A DNA stretch of 64,000 nt from Pyropia yezoensis (taxonomy: Eukaryota > Rhodophyta > Bangiophyceae > Bangiales > Bangiaceae), in NCBI GenBank assembly GCA_009829735.1, contig CM020619.1, positions 18,357,816 through 18,421,815 of the forward strand, in the 5' to 3' direction. The notes below the pieces were generated by a model. That model was not told where the DNA came from. It ran no database searches and saw nothing but the letters and a program-made list of their open reading frames with translations. Positions 1 to 11,462 of this stretch are shown here, one piece after another; the stretch's first letter is position 1, and each line of letters starts with the position of its first letter. A program made the translations under genes and the position numbers.

Positions 1-236
1 GGCCTTGCCCCGAGGCGTGGGGGGGAAGGTATTCTTGTGTGCATGTACACTTGAACGTCAAATTGTACAGGTGTGTCTGGGCACAAGCCCAAAGCGATAA
101 CAATGCAGTCGAGCCCCATTCCATCGCTACGCAGTTTTCCATCTTCCTCTTAGTCAGTGTGGCACTATCAGCGGTGCTCTCCCCCCCCCGCCCCCCGCTC
201 CTCCTGCCTCATGGGTTGCCCCTTGTGGTGGCGTCC

Positions 237-2666
237 TCACTCATGCCACCCCCCCCCCCTGCCACCCCCCCGCGTTGCCGCCCGCAGCGCCCCGATCCAG
301 TACCCCCGCCGCGCCGCCGACGACGCGCACAGGACGTAGGTGCGGTCGGGGGTGGCGACCACGAATGCGCCACCAGGCACGGGCGCGCTCGACCCGTCGC
401 GCCGCGTCACGGCCGCGTCTGCGAGGACGAGCATCGTCGGCCGCCGAGACGCGGCCGCCGCCGCCGCGGCGGTCGCCGCGGCCGCGGCCGACGCCACAGC
501 CGTGGACGCAGACGGGCCTTCCCCGCCGCCGGCGCTGGCCACCGACAGGGACGGCGCAAAGAGGAAAAGGACGGGGCCGTAAACGGTGTGGTCGACGACC
601 GCCGCTCGGCGCGTGCGCCACGCACGTACCAGCCGGCTGCGCTGGAGCAGCACCCCCGACGCGAGGGTGGCCGGCAGCTGCGGAGGGGATGGGGGTGGTG
701 GTATCCCGCGGTAGGCAGACGAAGGAGGAGGGGAAGGCGGTGGGTCCTCCTCGGCAGGGCAGTGGCTGGGAGGGGAGGGAGGGGGGGATACACCACCCCG
801 TGACGACCACTGGGAGGTAATACCCTCGTCGGCAGTGGAGGAAGCTGCCAAGGCCGCCGCCGCCGCCGCTCGAGAGGCGGGCGTCCGCCGGATGTCGTGC
901 CGAGAAGCCCGCGGCCCGACTGGCGGGCGCCCGCCGCCGTCGCCGCCGCTACCACCCCCCCCGGGGCCCGAGCTGCTCCGCCGAGCCGCCGCGGCTGCAG
1001 CCGCTACAGCCGCCGCCGCCGCCACAGCCGCCTCAGCGGCGGCCGCCTCAGCGGCGGCCGCCTCCGCGGCCGCCGCAGGGTCGGTGGGAGCGGCGGGCAA
1101 AGACGAAGACCGACCAACCACGCGGCGGAGGGCGCGCGTCGGAGGCGACGGCCGTGACAAAGGCGGCGGCGGCGGCGGAGGCAGCGGCGGCGGCGGCGGC
1201 GGTGTGGCGGGGGGAGCCACGTAAACAGGCGGCGGCACCCCGTCGGACTGCCGGGGGGCGCCCAGGTAAGACTCCATGCTGCCGCTGCGAGCGGAGCTTG
1301 TCACCACAGACCAAGCCGGCGATGGGGGTCCACCCGCGCCGCGGCCGCCCTTGTCGCAGCCGCCGCGGCCGTCCTTGCCACAGTTGCCGCCGCTCCCGCC
1401 TCGGACACCGCCGACGCGACCGCCACCACCACCACCACCGCCGACACCGACGACCGCTGCTGCCGCCGCCGTCACCGATGCGTCGCGGTGCTTTCGACGG
1501 GCGGCCCCAGATGAGCTGCGGCGCTTTTCAGAGGTCACCGCGTAGTGTCGGTCGTCGACCACCGCCGCCGGGCGCACGGCGTGGCGGCCCGCCGCCCCCA
1601 GGGAACGAACATCTGCGCGACCAGCTCGGGCGGCGCCACCAAAGCCCCCCCGTCCCCCATCGCGGGGAGGCGGAGAAGGCGCCCACGCTTGCTTGCCATC
1701 CCAGGGCGTGCTCACACGGGTGCTGCACAGGGCTGCCATGCCGTCGTCGGGCCCCGCGCCGTCCCTAACCTCCTCCTCGGCCTCTCCCGCACCCGTAAGC
1801 CCACAGACAGACGGCCGCAGGTGGCCGATGCCAGACGCGGCGGCTGCCGCCCACGCCTTGGCCTTCTTCGCATCGAGTGGAAAGGACAGTGACGTTGGGC
1901 GGGAGGCGGAAAAAGACGGCCCGCGGGAGAGGGTAGTGTCGCTGCTCATCCGCGCCGACGTGGTGCGGCTGACGGGGCCGCGGGGTGCTCCCCGTCGGAG
2001 GGAGCGGGGCCCTCGCAGGGAGCAGGTGCTGTCATCCCCCGACGGCCTGCGAGGCCCGCCTCCGCCAAACCCTTCCAAGCCGTCGTCAATCTCGGTCCAG
2101 ACGTCGCCCAGCGGCCACGGGTCATCGGCCAGCGCCGACGCGGCCATGCTCGTGGTCGTTTGGAAGGAGGCCGAGGGGATGGAATCGAGGTCAGTGTGAA
2201 GCCATGACCGCTCCTCGGCGCGCCGCCATTCCGCCTCGGCGTCGACCACTTCGATGACAGGCGGCCGCAGGGCGCCCTCCTCTTCCTCCCGCTCTTCTTC
2301 TGTGGGCGGATAGAGGCGGCCACGGCGGTCCCTCACAGGGTTGTTGGCACCAGTGGGGAGTGCTTGCCAAAAGACCGAACCGCCAATGTCGCCACCTCCG
2401 CGGCCACCGGGGCGGCTGCCACCAAATCCGCTGCTGCTCTGGCGCGAGGACGCCGCGGAAAAGGAGTCGTCGTCATAATCCTGGGTGGCAGCAGTGCGAC
2501 GGACCGACCGGCTGCGGGGCCCCATGTTACTGGGCGGCTGGGCAGGTGGGTGGCGCGAGGAGCGGCGGGTAGCGTTGCTACGACCGTTGCCGCTGCCACC
2601 GTCGCCCGACCTGGGTGGCCGCGGCACGCACTTGGCATCGGCGGCGGAGCCGCGCATGCCAGGCAT
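237..2666 (-). CDS. PH-domain protein with long disordered N-terminus
   Basis: An uninterrupted frame of 809 residues starting at an ATG, with a second in-frame ATG three codons later, and ending in TGA. The only domain I recognise is a C-terminal pleckstrin-homology fold at about residues 669-798. It shows an opening A-S-G-V-L-L strand, a basic W-R-T-R-R-A-A-V-V strand, the A-F-V-V-A-T-P-D-R-T-Y-V-L strand pair and the closing helix with its Trp (Y-W-I-G-A-L). An Ala/Gly-rich loop of about 40 residues sits inside the domain. PH domains usually bind phosphoinositides or proteins at membranes; the ligand here is unknown. The rest is Ser/Arg/Gly-rich, with a polyproline tract near residue 500 and a polyalanine tract after it, probably disordered. 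No membrane segment or signal peptide is visible. I am fairly sure of the PH call and unsure of the cellular role. Nothing is seen in bases 1-236. Confidence 0.75.
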   Translation of the reverse strand: MPGMRGSAADAKCVPRPPRSGDGGSGNGRSNATRRSSRHPPAQPPSNMGPRSRSVRRTAATQDYDDDSFSAASSRQSSSGFGGSRPGGRGGGDIGGSVFWQALPTGANNPVRDRRGRLYPPTEEEREEEEGALRPPVIEVVDAEAEWRRAEERSWLHTDLDSIPSASFQTTTSMAASALADDPWPLGDVWTEIDDGLEGFGGGGPRRPSGDDSTCSLRGPRSLRRGAPRGPVSRTTSARMSSDTTLSRGPSFSASRPTSLSFPLDAKKAKAWAAAAASGIGHLRPSVCGLTGAGEAEEEVRDGAGPDDGMAALCSTRVSTPWDGKQAWAPSPPPRDGGRGGFGGAARAGRADVRSLGAAGRHAVRPAAVVDDRHYAVTSEKRRSSSGAARRKHRDASVTAAAAAVVGVGGGGGGGGRVGGVRGGSGGNCGKDGRGGCDKGGRGAGGPPSPAWSVVTSSARSGSMESYLGAPRQSDGVPPPVYVAPPATPPPPPPLPPPPPPPLSRPSPPTRALRRVVGRSSSLPAAPTDPAAAAEAAAAEAAAAEAAVAAAAAVAAAAAAARRSSSGPGGGGSGGDGGGRPPVGPRASRHDIRRTPASRAAAAAALAASSTADEGITSQWSSRGGVSPPPSPPSHCPAEEDPPPSPPPSSAYRGIPPPPSPPQLPATLASGVLLQRSRLVRAWRTRRAAVVDHTVYGPVLFLFAPSLSVASAGGGEGPSASTAVASAAAAATAAAAAAASRRPTMLVLADAAVTRRDGSSAPVPGGAFVVATPDRTYVLCASSAARRGYWIGALRAATRGGGRGGGWHE

Positions 2667-4747
2667 ATCAGGCTACTCCAAGAGGAGGAGAGGTGAGAAC
2701 AGCACAGACACCAAACAGCGCAGGGGGAGAGAGGGTTACAGGGGAGACGACTGCCGTGAGGCGGAAGAGGGAAGCGGGAAGCGCCGCACTCAATAGATGG
2801 GAGGTCAAGAGCGAACGGAACGGAAAAAAGCTCCTCCTCAGCTCCTCTGCAGTTTGCTCTGCCGATGGCAGCCTCAGCTTATGTAGGGCCCCGTACTGCA
2901 CATGAAGTGGGTGGCCCGCCCAACACCTAGAGGGCAATGGCCCGCCGCACGCTCCCCCCCCCGCGTCCGCTACGCCACTCCCCGGTAGAGCCTGCTCTGG
3001 AGGCGCCAGGACACACCCCTGTGGGACGTGGGGTGGGGAGGAGCACCCCCACCCCACACATACCCCACAACGGCAGCTGCAGCTAGAGGGAGAGGGCGCC
3101 CGGCGCCTGATGCACCAGGGCAAGCAGTGGCGGCCGCCTCACCACCCACCAACCCCCGGCCCGCCGATGCACACACGCACCTCTGCTCGTCGCGGTAATC
3201 ACACCCACACATCACCGCGCGCGACGCTCCCCCTGCAATAATCCCCGCCGCTCGCTCAACACCACACCTCGCGCCCACCGCCGCGGAGGGCCCCGCGGGG
3301 CCTACAACGGGAGAGGCCGGCGCGAGCGTGTGCAGTTCCTCCGCCCGCGGGCCGCAAGCGCGGCTGGCGCCGACGGTGCACCGACGCTACGAGGCGACTG
3401 AGGGGTGGCGGGGAGCCGGCGGGGGGGAGGCAGGTGATCTAGAACCAGCGGTGGGGAACGACGGGAGTCCTATTCCACGCCTCGTGCGTCATACGCGGGG
3501 CGGCTGACGAACGGGTTAACCGAGTGGACAGGGGAAGGAGTGGTGACTGCCTTGAGACAGAGCGACGGGGGGGTTGGACTGGGGCGACGAGATCTTGTCC
3601 CGGCTCTGCCACGCCGGGATGTGAGGTGAGCGCGTGCTTTGCCTCTGAACGAGCTCCTCCCGCCGCAACGCAGCCGCCCACTCGTCAATGACCCCTCCCA
3701 CCCACCGTGGGGGCCCCCGCCCGAATGTTCCTTGGCCTCCTCCACTGTGGGAGGGTGTGAAGCGGCGGCCAGTGGAACTACCAGGGCCGGGTCCCCACCC
3801 TCCGCGATCTGGCGCTTGCGGCTGTGGGGCAGGCAAGCGCCGGCTGCCGCGGTGCATAGGGGCGGGGCCACACATCGAAAGAGGGGCGGGCAGGGCGTAG
3901 CAGATGGCCGACAAAGTGGGTGTGGGTGGGGGTGCGCCGGAGATGGGGGGAGAGCAGGGCCAGGGGGTTGTGAGGGGAGTCGTCAACGAGGCGCGGCGAG
4001 CCCCAATGGAAAAGTGAAGAATGGGCCCCCGCGAGGGACCAATGCGCAGCGGGTGCTGGAAGGCCGTACAGTAGCGACGCGCAGGGGGGGACGCGGGGGA
4101 GTGGCCGCGACTGTTTGGACTCTGTGCGTGGACGGTAGGGAGTGTGGAGGCGGGCCGGCCGACGCGGCTGAGCGGTGGGGGGACGGCGGGGCGTCCCGTC
4201 CGAGGGCCAACGGCCGCCCGCCGCTGGCCACACATCTGCGGCAGAGAGCAGCCTCACGCTGCGGCTTTGAGATCGAATGGGGAGCCCCAGGAGCTTCCTG
4301 CGAGGGGGGCCGCCTAGCAAGCGCCGTCCAGTGGCCTCGGCCGAGCGGGGGAGGCCTGTGCGGCACGCGATCGCGCAGGACAACACGTCTACGTAGAATC
4401 TCGACAATTGCTTGTTGTCGCGACGATTAGGCGACGATTTGATAGTTGGACAACAATGCATTTTGAATACATATTTAAGAGAAGAAAACGACAGTCCGTG
4501 CACGACTGTGGCATTCTGCGTAAAATACCAGGCTAGTGATCGACACCCCGCAGTTGCTCATTCACGGAACGGTGGCCTACGACGACCATGCAGTGAGGTA
4601 CCAGAGCAGCATCGTCCACCAACGGTGGGCGAGACATGTCGCTACAGGTGCGCTTGATACAGTTCTCACTCCATCATGCACCGCTTGAGCCCCGTCCCTC
4701 AACCCAGCCATCCTGCTTCCTCCAGTCAAAAAACACCACCCCACGGC
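2667..4747. other. intergenic, no gene recognised
   Basis: Overlapping frames of 70-260 codons exist on both strands, but all are Pro/Arg/Gly low-complexity reading with no family signature. The region lies between two minus-strand genes, so it should hold the promoter of the PH gene (just above 2666) and the 3' flank of the protease-like gene. Bases 4380-4560 are noticeably more AT-rich than the surroundings. Confidence 0.5.
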
Positions 4748-5686
4748 TCAATACTGCCATCCGTACATGACGCTCCACACCCACTCCCGCACCGCCTCCA
4801 CCCGGGTATACACGTTGGGAAGGCCCTTGACGCACGTCAGCCCCCCCGCCTCCTGGAGCCAGTAGCTCGCCACCCCAAACAGCTGATACACGTTGGCCCC
4901 CTCATACTTGTACACCTTGAACAGCGGGCCGCCCATGTCACGCTCGCATAGCGTGACGCTCGCGCTCTTCTCCACGTTGGTGCACACCTGCGCCGCGGCC
5001 GCCACCGGGATGGGCACCTGGTCCGTAAACGCCTTGCACGTCGCCCACGGCGTCAGCGGCTGTGTTCCCACCTTGAGTGACAGCGACCCCGCCGCCGCCG
5101 CGTCGGCCGACACCGCCCCAAAGCCGGCCACCAGAAAGTCGGTCGGCCGTGGGCTGCCAGCCTCTTCCGTCCACCGCCACCCGTTCATACGGACGGGCAC
5201 CACCCCCGCGGCGAGGTACGTTTCCTCAGACGGCGGCTCTGCAATGCTCACCACCGCCACGTCGTACAGGTCCCCCAGCGCCGCGTACTTGGGGTGCGCC
5301 GTCACCGCCGCGACCTTGACCTCCAGCCCCGAAAACAGGTCCGCGCCGCCCACCCGCAGGAGGTCCCCCACCTCCACCCCACACCCGGCGCGCGTCAGCA
5401 CATGGCCAGGCCCAACGAGGGAGCCGCCACAGTAGTAGCCGTTGCCGTCCGGCGTGAAGAACTTGGTGAAGAACACCGCTCCCGTCTTCGCGTCCTTGTC
5501 GGACACCACCCGCCCACCAACGAGGCGGGACCGCCGCGCCGGCCGCCGCGCGGCACTCACGTCCACCGCATTCGCGCGGCCAGCGTTGCCGAGGGACAAC
5601 GCCTGTGCGGCGGCGGGGGTGGCGGCCGAGCCGGCAGCGACGGCTGTGGAGGCGAGGAGGGCGGCGGCAGCGGCGACAAAGCCCAT
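4748..5686 (-). CDS. secreted trypsin-fold (S1) protein, catalytically dead
   Basis: I take the ATG at 5684-5686 rather than the longer open frame, because it begins a signal peptide (M-G-F-V-A-A-A-A-A-L-L) and gives 312 residues, normal for an S1 protease with a short propeptide. The chymotrypsin fold is clear: R-L-V-G-G at the mature N-terminus, the C-G-G-S-L-V strand, Y-D-V-A-V-V around the catalytic Asp, and a C-terminal P-N-V-Y-T-R-V-E helix. Two of three catalytic residues are changed. The T-A-A-H-C motif reads T-R-A-G-C, so His is Gly (codon 5394-5396), and G-D-S-G-G-P reads R-D-M-G-G-P, so Ser is Met (codon 4934-4936). Structural cysteines are kept. The frame is intact, so I read it as a selected pseudoprotease (binding or lectin-like role) rather than a pseudogene; that is inference. 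Confidence 0.85.
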   Translation of the reverse strand: MGFVAAAAALLASTAVAAGSAATPAAAQALSLGNAGRANAVDVSAARRPARRSRLVGGRVVSDKDAKTGAVFFTKFFTPDGNGYYCGGSLVGPGHVLTRAGCGVEVGDLLRVGGADLFSGLEVKVAAVTAHPKYAALGDLYDVAVVSIAEPPSEETYLAAGVVPVRMNGWRWTEEAGSPRPTDFLVAGFGAVSADAAAAGSLSLKVGTQPLTPWATCKAFTDQVPIPVAAAAQVCTNVEKSASVTLCERDMGGPLFKVYKYEGANVYQLFGVASYWLQEAGGLTCVKGLPNVYTRVEAVREWVWSVMYGWQY

Positions 5687-8316
5687 GGTGAGAGGGAAAA
5701 AGAGAGGGGGAAAGTCAAAGGCGTGGGCAAGGGGGGGGACTGGAAAGGGCGGGCAGAAAGATAAGCGGGGGGAAGTGTGGCGAGGGAAAGACCGCTCCGC
5801 GACAACAGGGAGGTGATGGCAGGTTGGGCGGGCGGGTCGGACAAGGTGAAAGTGTGCTGCTGGTGGAGGGTGGAGGCAGAGGCGCTCACAGCCACAGTGT
5901 CGGCGCCTCATATGAACCGCCACACACGCCTGCAGCTGAGCATGGAGGCCGCCTGCCACGCGTCGCGGGCGCCTGACCTCCCCCAGCTACGCTCGCTTCG
6001 CCGCCCGGCCGGTAGCCGACGCCCCCGTCCTCGGACGCGCGTGCCTCGTACCGCCACACCCACCACCGTCGCCCTCCGCTCACAGTGGTCGCCAACCAAC
6101 CAGACCGCAATGCTGGCCCCCCGCCCCCACCCGTCTAGACTGTCACAGGCACGGCGGAGCGACCGAGGGCCACCCGTGCCTGCACGGCCTGTGCCCCCCC
6201 CCCCCCGATCCCCCCCAACTGCAGCAAGCCGCCACCGCAACGACCGCACCACCGCCGCCCCACCTACTCAGACGACACTGCTGCGGCCACCGGCGCCGCT
6301 GCAGTCGCCACCTCGGTCACCGCTGTCACGGTCACCCGCCCGCCCCGCCGGCCCACATGCCAACCCCGACGGCGGCGGAGGTAGCGGCGGTGACGGGGAC
6401 GGTGGTGAGGGGAACAGCGGCGGCGGCGGGATTCACGCAAGGCGGTCCCTGCATGAACGGGGCAGTCACCGACGTCGCCCCCGGTGACCCCGTCATTGCC
6501 GCCCCGCAGCGGAGAGCGGATGCGAGAGGTCAACGGGCACGGGCGGGCGCAGAGCAAGGGGAGGAGGGGGTCGGGGAGGGGGGGAGGGGGGGGATGGTCA
6601 AGTTGGGGGGGGTGACAGGAAGCAGGGGGGGGGGGGAATGTGAGGGGGGGGGTGCCCACCGAAGGGCCATGGCAAGACGTCAGAACCACATGCAGGGGGG
6701 CGGGCGGCCAAGGGCTGCACGTCATCACACTGGGCGAGAGGGTGCGCGGGTGCGTCGGTGGCAGTGACAGTATGGTTGCCACTGCCACCGACGCACCCGC
6801 GCACCCTCTCGCCCAGTGTGATGACGTGCAGCGCCGGCACGTCGGGTAGTTTGTGGCGTGGGAGGTCAGGAGGCCAAGGTGGCCACCCGCACGCGACCCT
6901 GCCTCCCACGTCCTCCCCCCCACCTCCCCTCTCCGCCCTTGTTCCCCCCCGCCACAGCACCAGCCGGTCAGCCTCGCGAGGGCAAGACGCACCGCAATAG
7001 GCGCGCACACGCAGGCAGCGTCATGGGTGGGCGCCGTGGCAGCCGTCCGCCGCGCACATTCCGCACGCCAAGCCGCGGGATGTGCCAGCTGCCGAGGACG
7101 ACACAACGGTGACGCGCACCTCGAGGGCGGCCGTTCGGAAGCGCGGGGTGGCTCTGCCGCTGGCTCCCCGTCTTGACACGCACACCCACGCGGCGCCGTG
7201 CTGGGGCTGTCCATTTGCCGTCCACCCCAAAGCAGTGTGCTTTTTGTGACCACCAATGTCATTGGAGACGACTGAAAGGAAGCGGCTCTGGCATAAAATA
7301 TGTACGCGAATCAAGACATGATCCAGCGCGGATGGGATCGCCAATGAAATGACCGCTTGCTGCGGTCCGACACAATTCTTCGTCTACAGTTTTGTTTGGA
7401 ATACTGATTATTCGGGTCCCGTCCCTGATTATTTGTCGGCTGCCGCGCGGCGGGGCGCGCGGCAAGCCGAGCGAAAGCGGGCGGGACGCGGCCGCAGCGG
7501 CGCCCGTTGGGCGTATCCTTCGCCGGTGCACCGGCGCTGCGCCACGTCCGCCTGCCGCCCCCGCCCGTGCGTTTGCCGCTTGTGGTGGAACGCCGCCATC
7601 CACGCCTTTGGGAGAGGCAAGACGGCGGCAGACACTGCCAGGTCGAACAGGAAGGCACGTTGTCACTTTCTCGTCTGCTGCCACCCGGACACGGTCGCTC
7701 TGAGAATGCTCTCTCAGGACTGGCTTCGCCTTCCAAGATCATGAATTCCCGCGAGATGTAGGTACAGCTTTCCGCTGTGGGCTCCACAGGCCGATCGCCC
7801 GTCCTCACGCCTCTTCTCTTGACATTGTCACCTCCTGTCGTAGCACCAAAGCCGCCCCTGAACGCCGGCCCTACGGATCCACCCACACACTTCCTCAGTC
7901 CAAACTCCTCCCAACGCTGCCGCTGGCTAGCTGTCCCCTCACGGACACGTGCTGCCGCCGTCCCCCATCAACCATTCAATGGTACGCGTTTCCCGCGAGA
8001 CTTAAACGAAATCAATCAGGCGGGCTTGCTGGCCTTCCGGGTGGTGCCCGCTGAGTTGGAGTCGGTCCAGAGCACAATGGTTGTGGCGGCGAATACGGCC
8101 TCTGGCAACGCCACAGGGCGAGGGGCCGTCTGCAGGAGGGTATGTGCAGCGCCGTCTCCGAACGATATAGTACGATTGACTGAACAGCTTCACCCCCCAC
8201 CCAGAGTGACGCTGCCCCAGTCCAACCAATGACGGGTGCATCAGATGGCAGCCTGGGTCTCACGGCAAGCGATTGACTGCCCCCCGCCCACCCCCTCCAC
8301 TCCCCACAGCCGTGTG
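5687..8316. other. intergenic with one strong hairpin
   Basis: No gene recognised. Frames on both strands are Pro/Arg low complexity. The one clear object is the perfect inverted repeat at 6714-6832. Bases 6540-6660 carry purine-rich G runs. Bases 7240-7420 and 7960-8060 are less GC-rich and may be regulatory or transposon remnants. Confidence 0.5.
6714..6832. repeat. perfect 53-bp inverted repeat, 13-nt loop
   Basis: The left arm is 6714-6766 and the right arm 6780-6832. The arms are exact reverse complements over 53 bp, separated by 13 nt. Either strand would fold into a long, fully paired hairpin. It could be a young MITE, a foldback element or a hairpin RNA precursor. No target duplication is obvious at the edges. 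Confidence 0.9.
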
Positions 8317-11300
8317 CTACGAAGACAGTAGGGCTAGGAGGCGCTTGTACAGGCGTTCCCCCTCGGTGCGCCCCGCCGCGTCGTGCCCCTTCCTCGTCGC
8401 GTCTGTCCACGTGCGCCGCGCCAACTGGGCGGGCGTCCTCCCCTTGCTGTCCTTGGAGTCTATCTCGCCGCCGGCCGCCACCAGCGCACCAACCGTACGG
8501 TCCCAGGCGGACAGCGTCTCGCCATCGTAGCCGGTGCCTCCGCCGACGACGCCGCAGCCTCTACCGCCCCCACCCTCCCCACAGGCGCCCGCGGCGGCTT
8601 TGGCAGCCGCGGCCGCCGCCATGTGCAGGGGTGTCTGCCTGCCGTGGCGGCGGCCGTCAACGCTGTCGCTGTCTCGGCCTATACTGGTCGTCGCCCGCAC
8701 GTCGGCACCCGCGGCAAGCAGCGCCACCACCGCCCGGTCGGCGCCGGCGCCGGCCGCCAGGTGTAGCGGCGTCACGCAATGGACATCGCCGCAAGAGACG
8801 CCGTGCACGCCCCTCTCCCCCCGTCCTTCCCTTTCAAGCGGCAGGAGCACGTCGAGGGTGGCAATGTGCCCCCCTTCGGCTGCCGCGTGGAGCGGCCCCC
8901 GCCGCATCCGACCGTCGGTGCTGTCGACAAAGGCGCGGGGGGGCGCCGCGCCGCCGAGGCGCCAGCGGCCTTAGTCGTCGTCCAGCGTGAGGGCGCCCAG
9001 CATGGCGGCCGTGCGAAAGTGGCCGCCGGCGGCCGCCAGGTGGTACGCGTTGCGCCCAGACGGGGCGCGCGCGAGAAGGGCGTCGGCGGGCGGACGTGCG
9101 GCTACAATGGCATACACAACTCCAGCGTGGCACCTGGCGGCAGCTTCGTGCAGCGCCGAGCGGCCGGCGGCATTGAGAGGCAGCCCGCCGGCGAGCGGGT
9201 CCTCTGGGTACTTACGCTTAAAGCGATCCACAATCACCTCGACCGCATAATAGTTGTCCGCCGCCGCCGCGAGGTGGAGCGCCATGTTGCTATCCCCGTC
9301 TGCTTCGCACAGTGCTTCTGTTGATGGCACCCACGGCAGCAGGGCCACAAACGACGTCAGCGCGTGGGCAGCCGCGGCCCGCCCCGCCGAAGCCCGCACC
9401 GCCGCCATCAGCACAGGGGTGTGAAAGCGGGTGTGGGTGCAGAGCCTGGAGACCACATCAGCGGCCCCTGTGACGGCGGCCAGCGCCAGCACCAAGTCCA
9501 GCGGCCCGCTGCCAGGAACGGTTGGCGGCGGGGAGGCGGCCTCCAACGCCACCAGCGACCCCATGAGGGCCGCTTGGCCGGTCGCGGTGGCCAGTGTAGC
9601 CGGCCGATGGCCATCGTCCGTCATCTCCCGGGCGGGGTCACCTTAAATGGCGCTCCGAGGCGTCGCCCACAGGCTGTGCGGCGGGCGCCGGCGGGTGCCG
9701 CCAACGGCGCCCAGGCCAATGACAACGTCGCCAACGCCATCACGACCCAGCAGGCCCCCCTCAGCGCTGAGCCTCTCTCCCTCCGCGACGGGCGGCTTCT
9801 GCCAGGCGGCAACGTTCCTCGACGATGCGGTTGCCACCGCCGTCCAGCGCTGCGTAATAGCGTCGAGGAGGGGCGCTTGGCCAACCCTAGCCGCCAGGCC
9901 CGCAGGCGACTGTGGCGGTGTGTCGCGGTCCATCGAGAAGAGGCCGGCCCTGCGGGTGCGGATTCTCCCAAGCACGCACGAGTTCGCGTCAAGCACGGCG
10001 GCCGCCACAGCCCATCGGCGGCCATTGAGGGCGCTTACGATCGGAGGCGTCCCCGACGCCGACGTGGCATTCACCGCCGCCCGGCGGCGGGGCGGGTGCG
10101 CGTCGGTGCCAAGCAGGTCCACTCCCACCTGCCCGGCCGCCACCGCCGACGTCGACACCGCAACGGACAAGGTTGTCTCGCCGCTGTACCCAGCGGCATT
10201 GACCGCCGCGCCGGCGACCAGCAGCCGCCGCACCTCCCCCGCGGAAAAGTTCTTCACGGCCTCGCCGACCGGACAGGGCACATCAGAACCCTCTTCATAG
10301 CGGGACCACTCCGTAGTCGCCGCCACGTTGGCTGCAACGGCCCTGTCGGCCCGCGAGGTGGCCGCGGCGCGGGTCACCACCCACGCGTCCCGGTTGGAAG
10401 TCTGGACCCACGGCAGGCGGGCGGTCGGGAGAATCGTCTCTGACGTAGACCGCAAAAGGGAGCTCGGGTGCGGCGCGACGCGGCCGCCGTGTGCCACCAC
10501 CACCCGCGCCAGCTGTAGGCTCAGCTCGCCCCGCTCCCCTTCTCCTTCGCTGTACTAATCCCACCGGCAGGTCGTCATTGTCCCCCACAGCGCCTTGTCC
10601 AGCGCCACGTCCCACACCGCCCACCCCCGCTGGGGCGCCGCGCGGGCGGCATTCGTCGCTTCGAGGAGGCGGCCAAACAGGCGGGCGTCCCCGCGGCGGG
10701 CGACGGTGCCCAGCGCGTGGCCCGACACCCGAACCCCCGGAACTGGTAGCAGCGCTGCTGCGGGACTGAGCGTGCCCTCCGTCACCGCCTCGTCCAGGGC
10801 GGTGCGTTCGGCTGCGTTGGTCGCGTTGGGCCACGCTCCAGCCGACGAGAGGGCAAGAGCGAGGGACTTAAGCACCGGCCAGGGCACTTTTGTATCGACC
10901 TTCACAAACACAAGGAGCCCCTCCCGACGCGCATCGGCGGCGGGATCGGCGACAGCATCAACGTCGGCCATGGCCACGTCCTTTGCGCCACTGGCGTCGT
11001 CATCGGCAGAGACCCCCGCGATTGCCCCGTCTGCGGGAAGGCGGCAGAGCAGGGGCTCCAGAACGTTTGCCGCCCCCGCCCGCAGCACGGCAACCAGCGC
11101 CGTGCGGTCCCCGTCGGTAGCGCCCGCCACGCGCAGGGCCCGCACAACCCCCCCCGCGCCCGCGGCGGCAGCCACCGAGAGTGCCGTATCCCGCGGAGGC
11201 CACCAGGAGCAGCGCTGGCCGCTCGCCGCGTCGCTTCGTACCTGCCGCAGCACCCCTTGGCGATGGCGAGCCAGAGCCGCCGACGCCGCTGTCAACGGCA

Positions 11301-11462
11301 GCGGCCACGGGGCTCTGTGACCCGGCCGAGCCGAGGGGGGGTGGGACGCCCAGCGCCGCTGCGTCACCCATCTGGCACAGCGCCACCGCCTCGGCCTTAA
11401 AAAGCGGCTCCCCTCTGGGCGGCCAACCACTTGAGCGGACCCAGCGGGTCCACCCCGCTCAT
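8317..11462 (-). pseudogene. ankyrin-repeat protein gene, interrupted by in-frame stops
   Basis: Four consecutive open blocks (10555-11430, 9643-10503, 8971-9624, 8317-8907) all lie in the same minus-strand frame. They are separated only by single stops: TAG at 10555-10557, TAA at 9643-9645 and TAA at 8971-8973. Ankyrin repeats are visible throughout, for example T-P-L-H-L-A-A-G-A-G-A, S-A-L-H-E-A-A-A-R-C and G-P-L-H-A-A-A-E-G-G-H. The 5' end adds damage: an ATG at 11460-11462 opens a frame (M-S-G-V-D-P-L-G) that hits TAA in a T run near 11396-11403, and the ankyrin pattern then changes frame before 11200. Small in-frame introns could explain some stops; a 45-nt GT..AG segment spanning 10555 is possible. 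The accumulated lesions favour a decaying gene. Ankyrin proteins are binding scaffolds; no partner is suggested. Confidence 0.7.

Noticed and set aside
3516-4235. 239-codon proline-rich minus-strand frame
   Set aside because: No domain, overlapping frames equally open on both strands.
6264-7262. 332-codon minus-strand frame across the hairpin
   Set aside because: The protein would read through the perfect inverted repeat; no domain and composition is generic.
9364-10443. 359-codon plus-strand open frame
   Set aside because: Antisense to the ankyrin gene; Arg/Pro/Gly reading with no domain. Long open frames on both strands are expected at this GC content.
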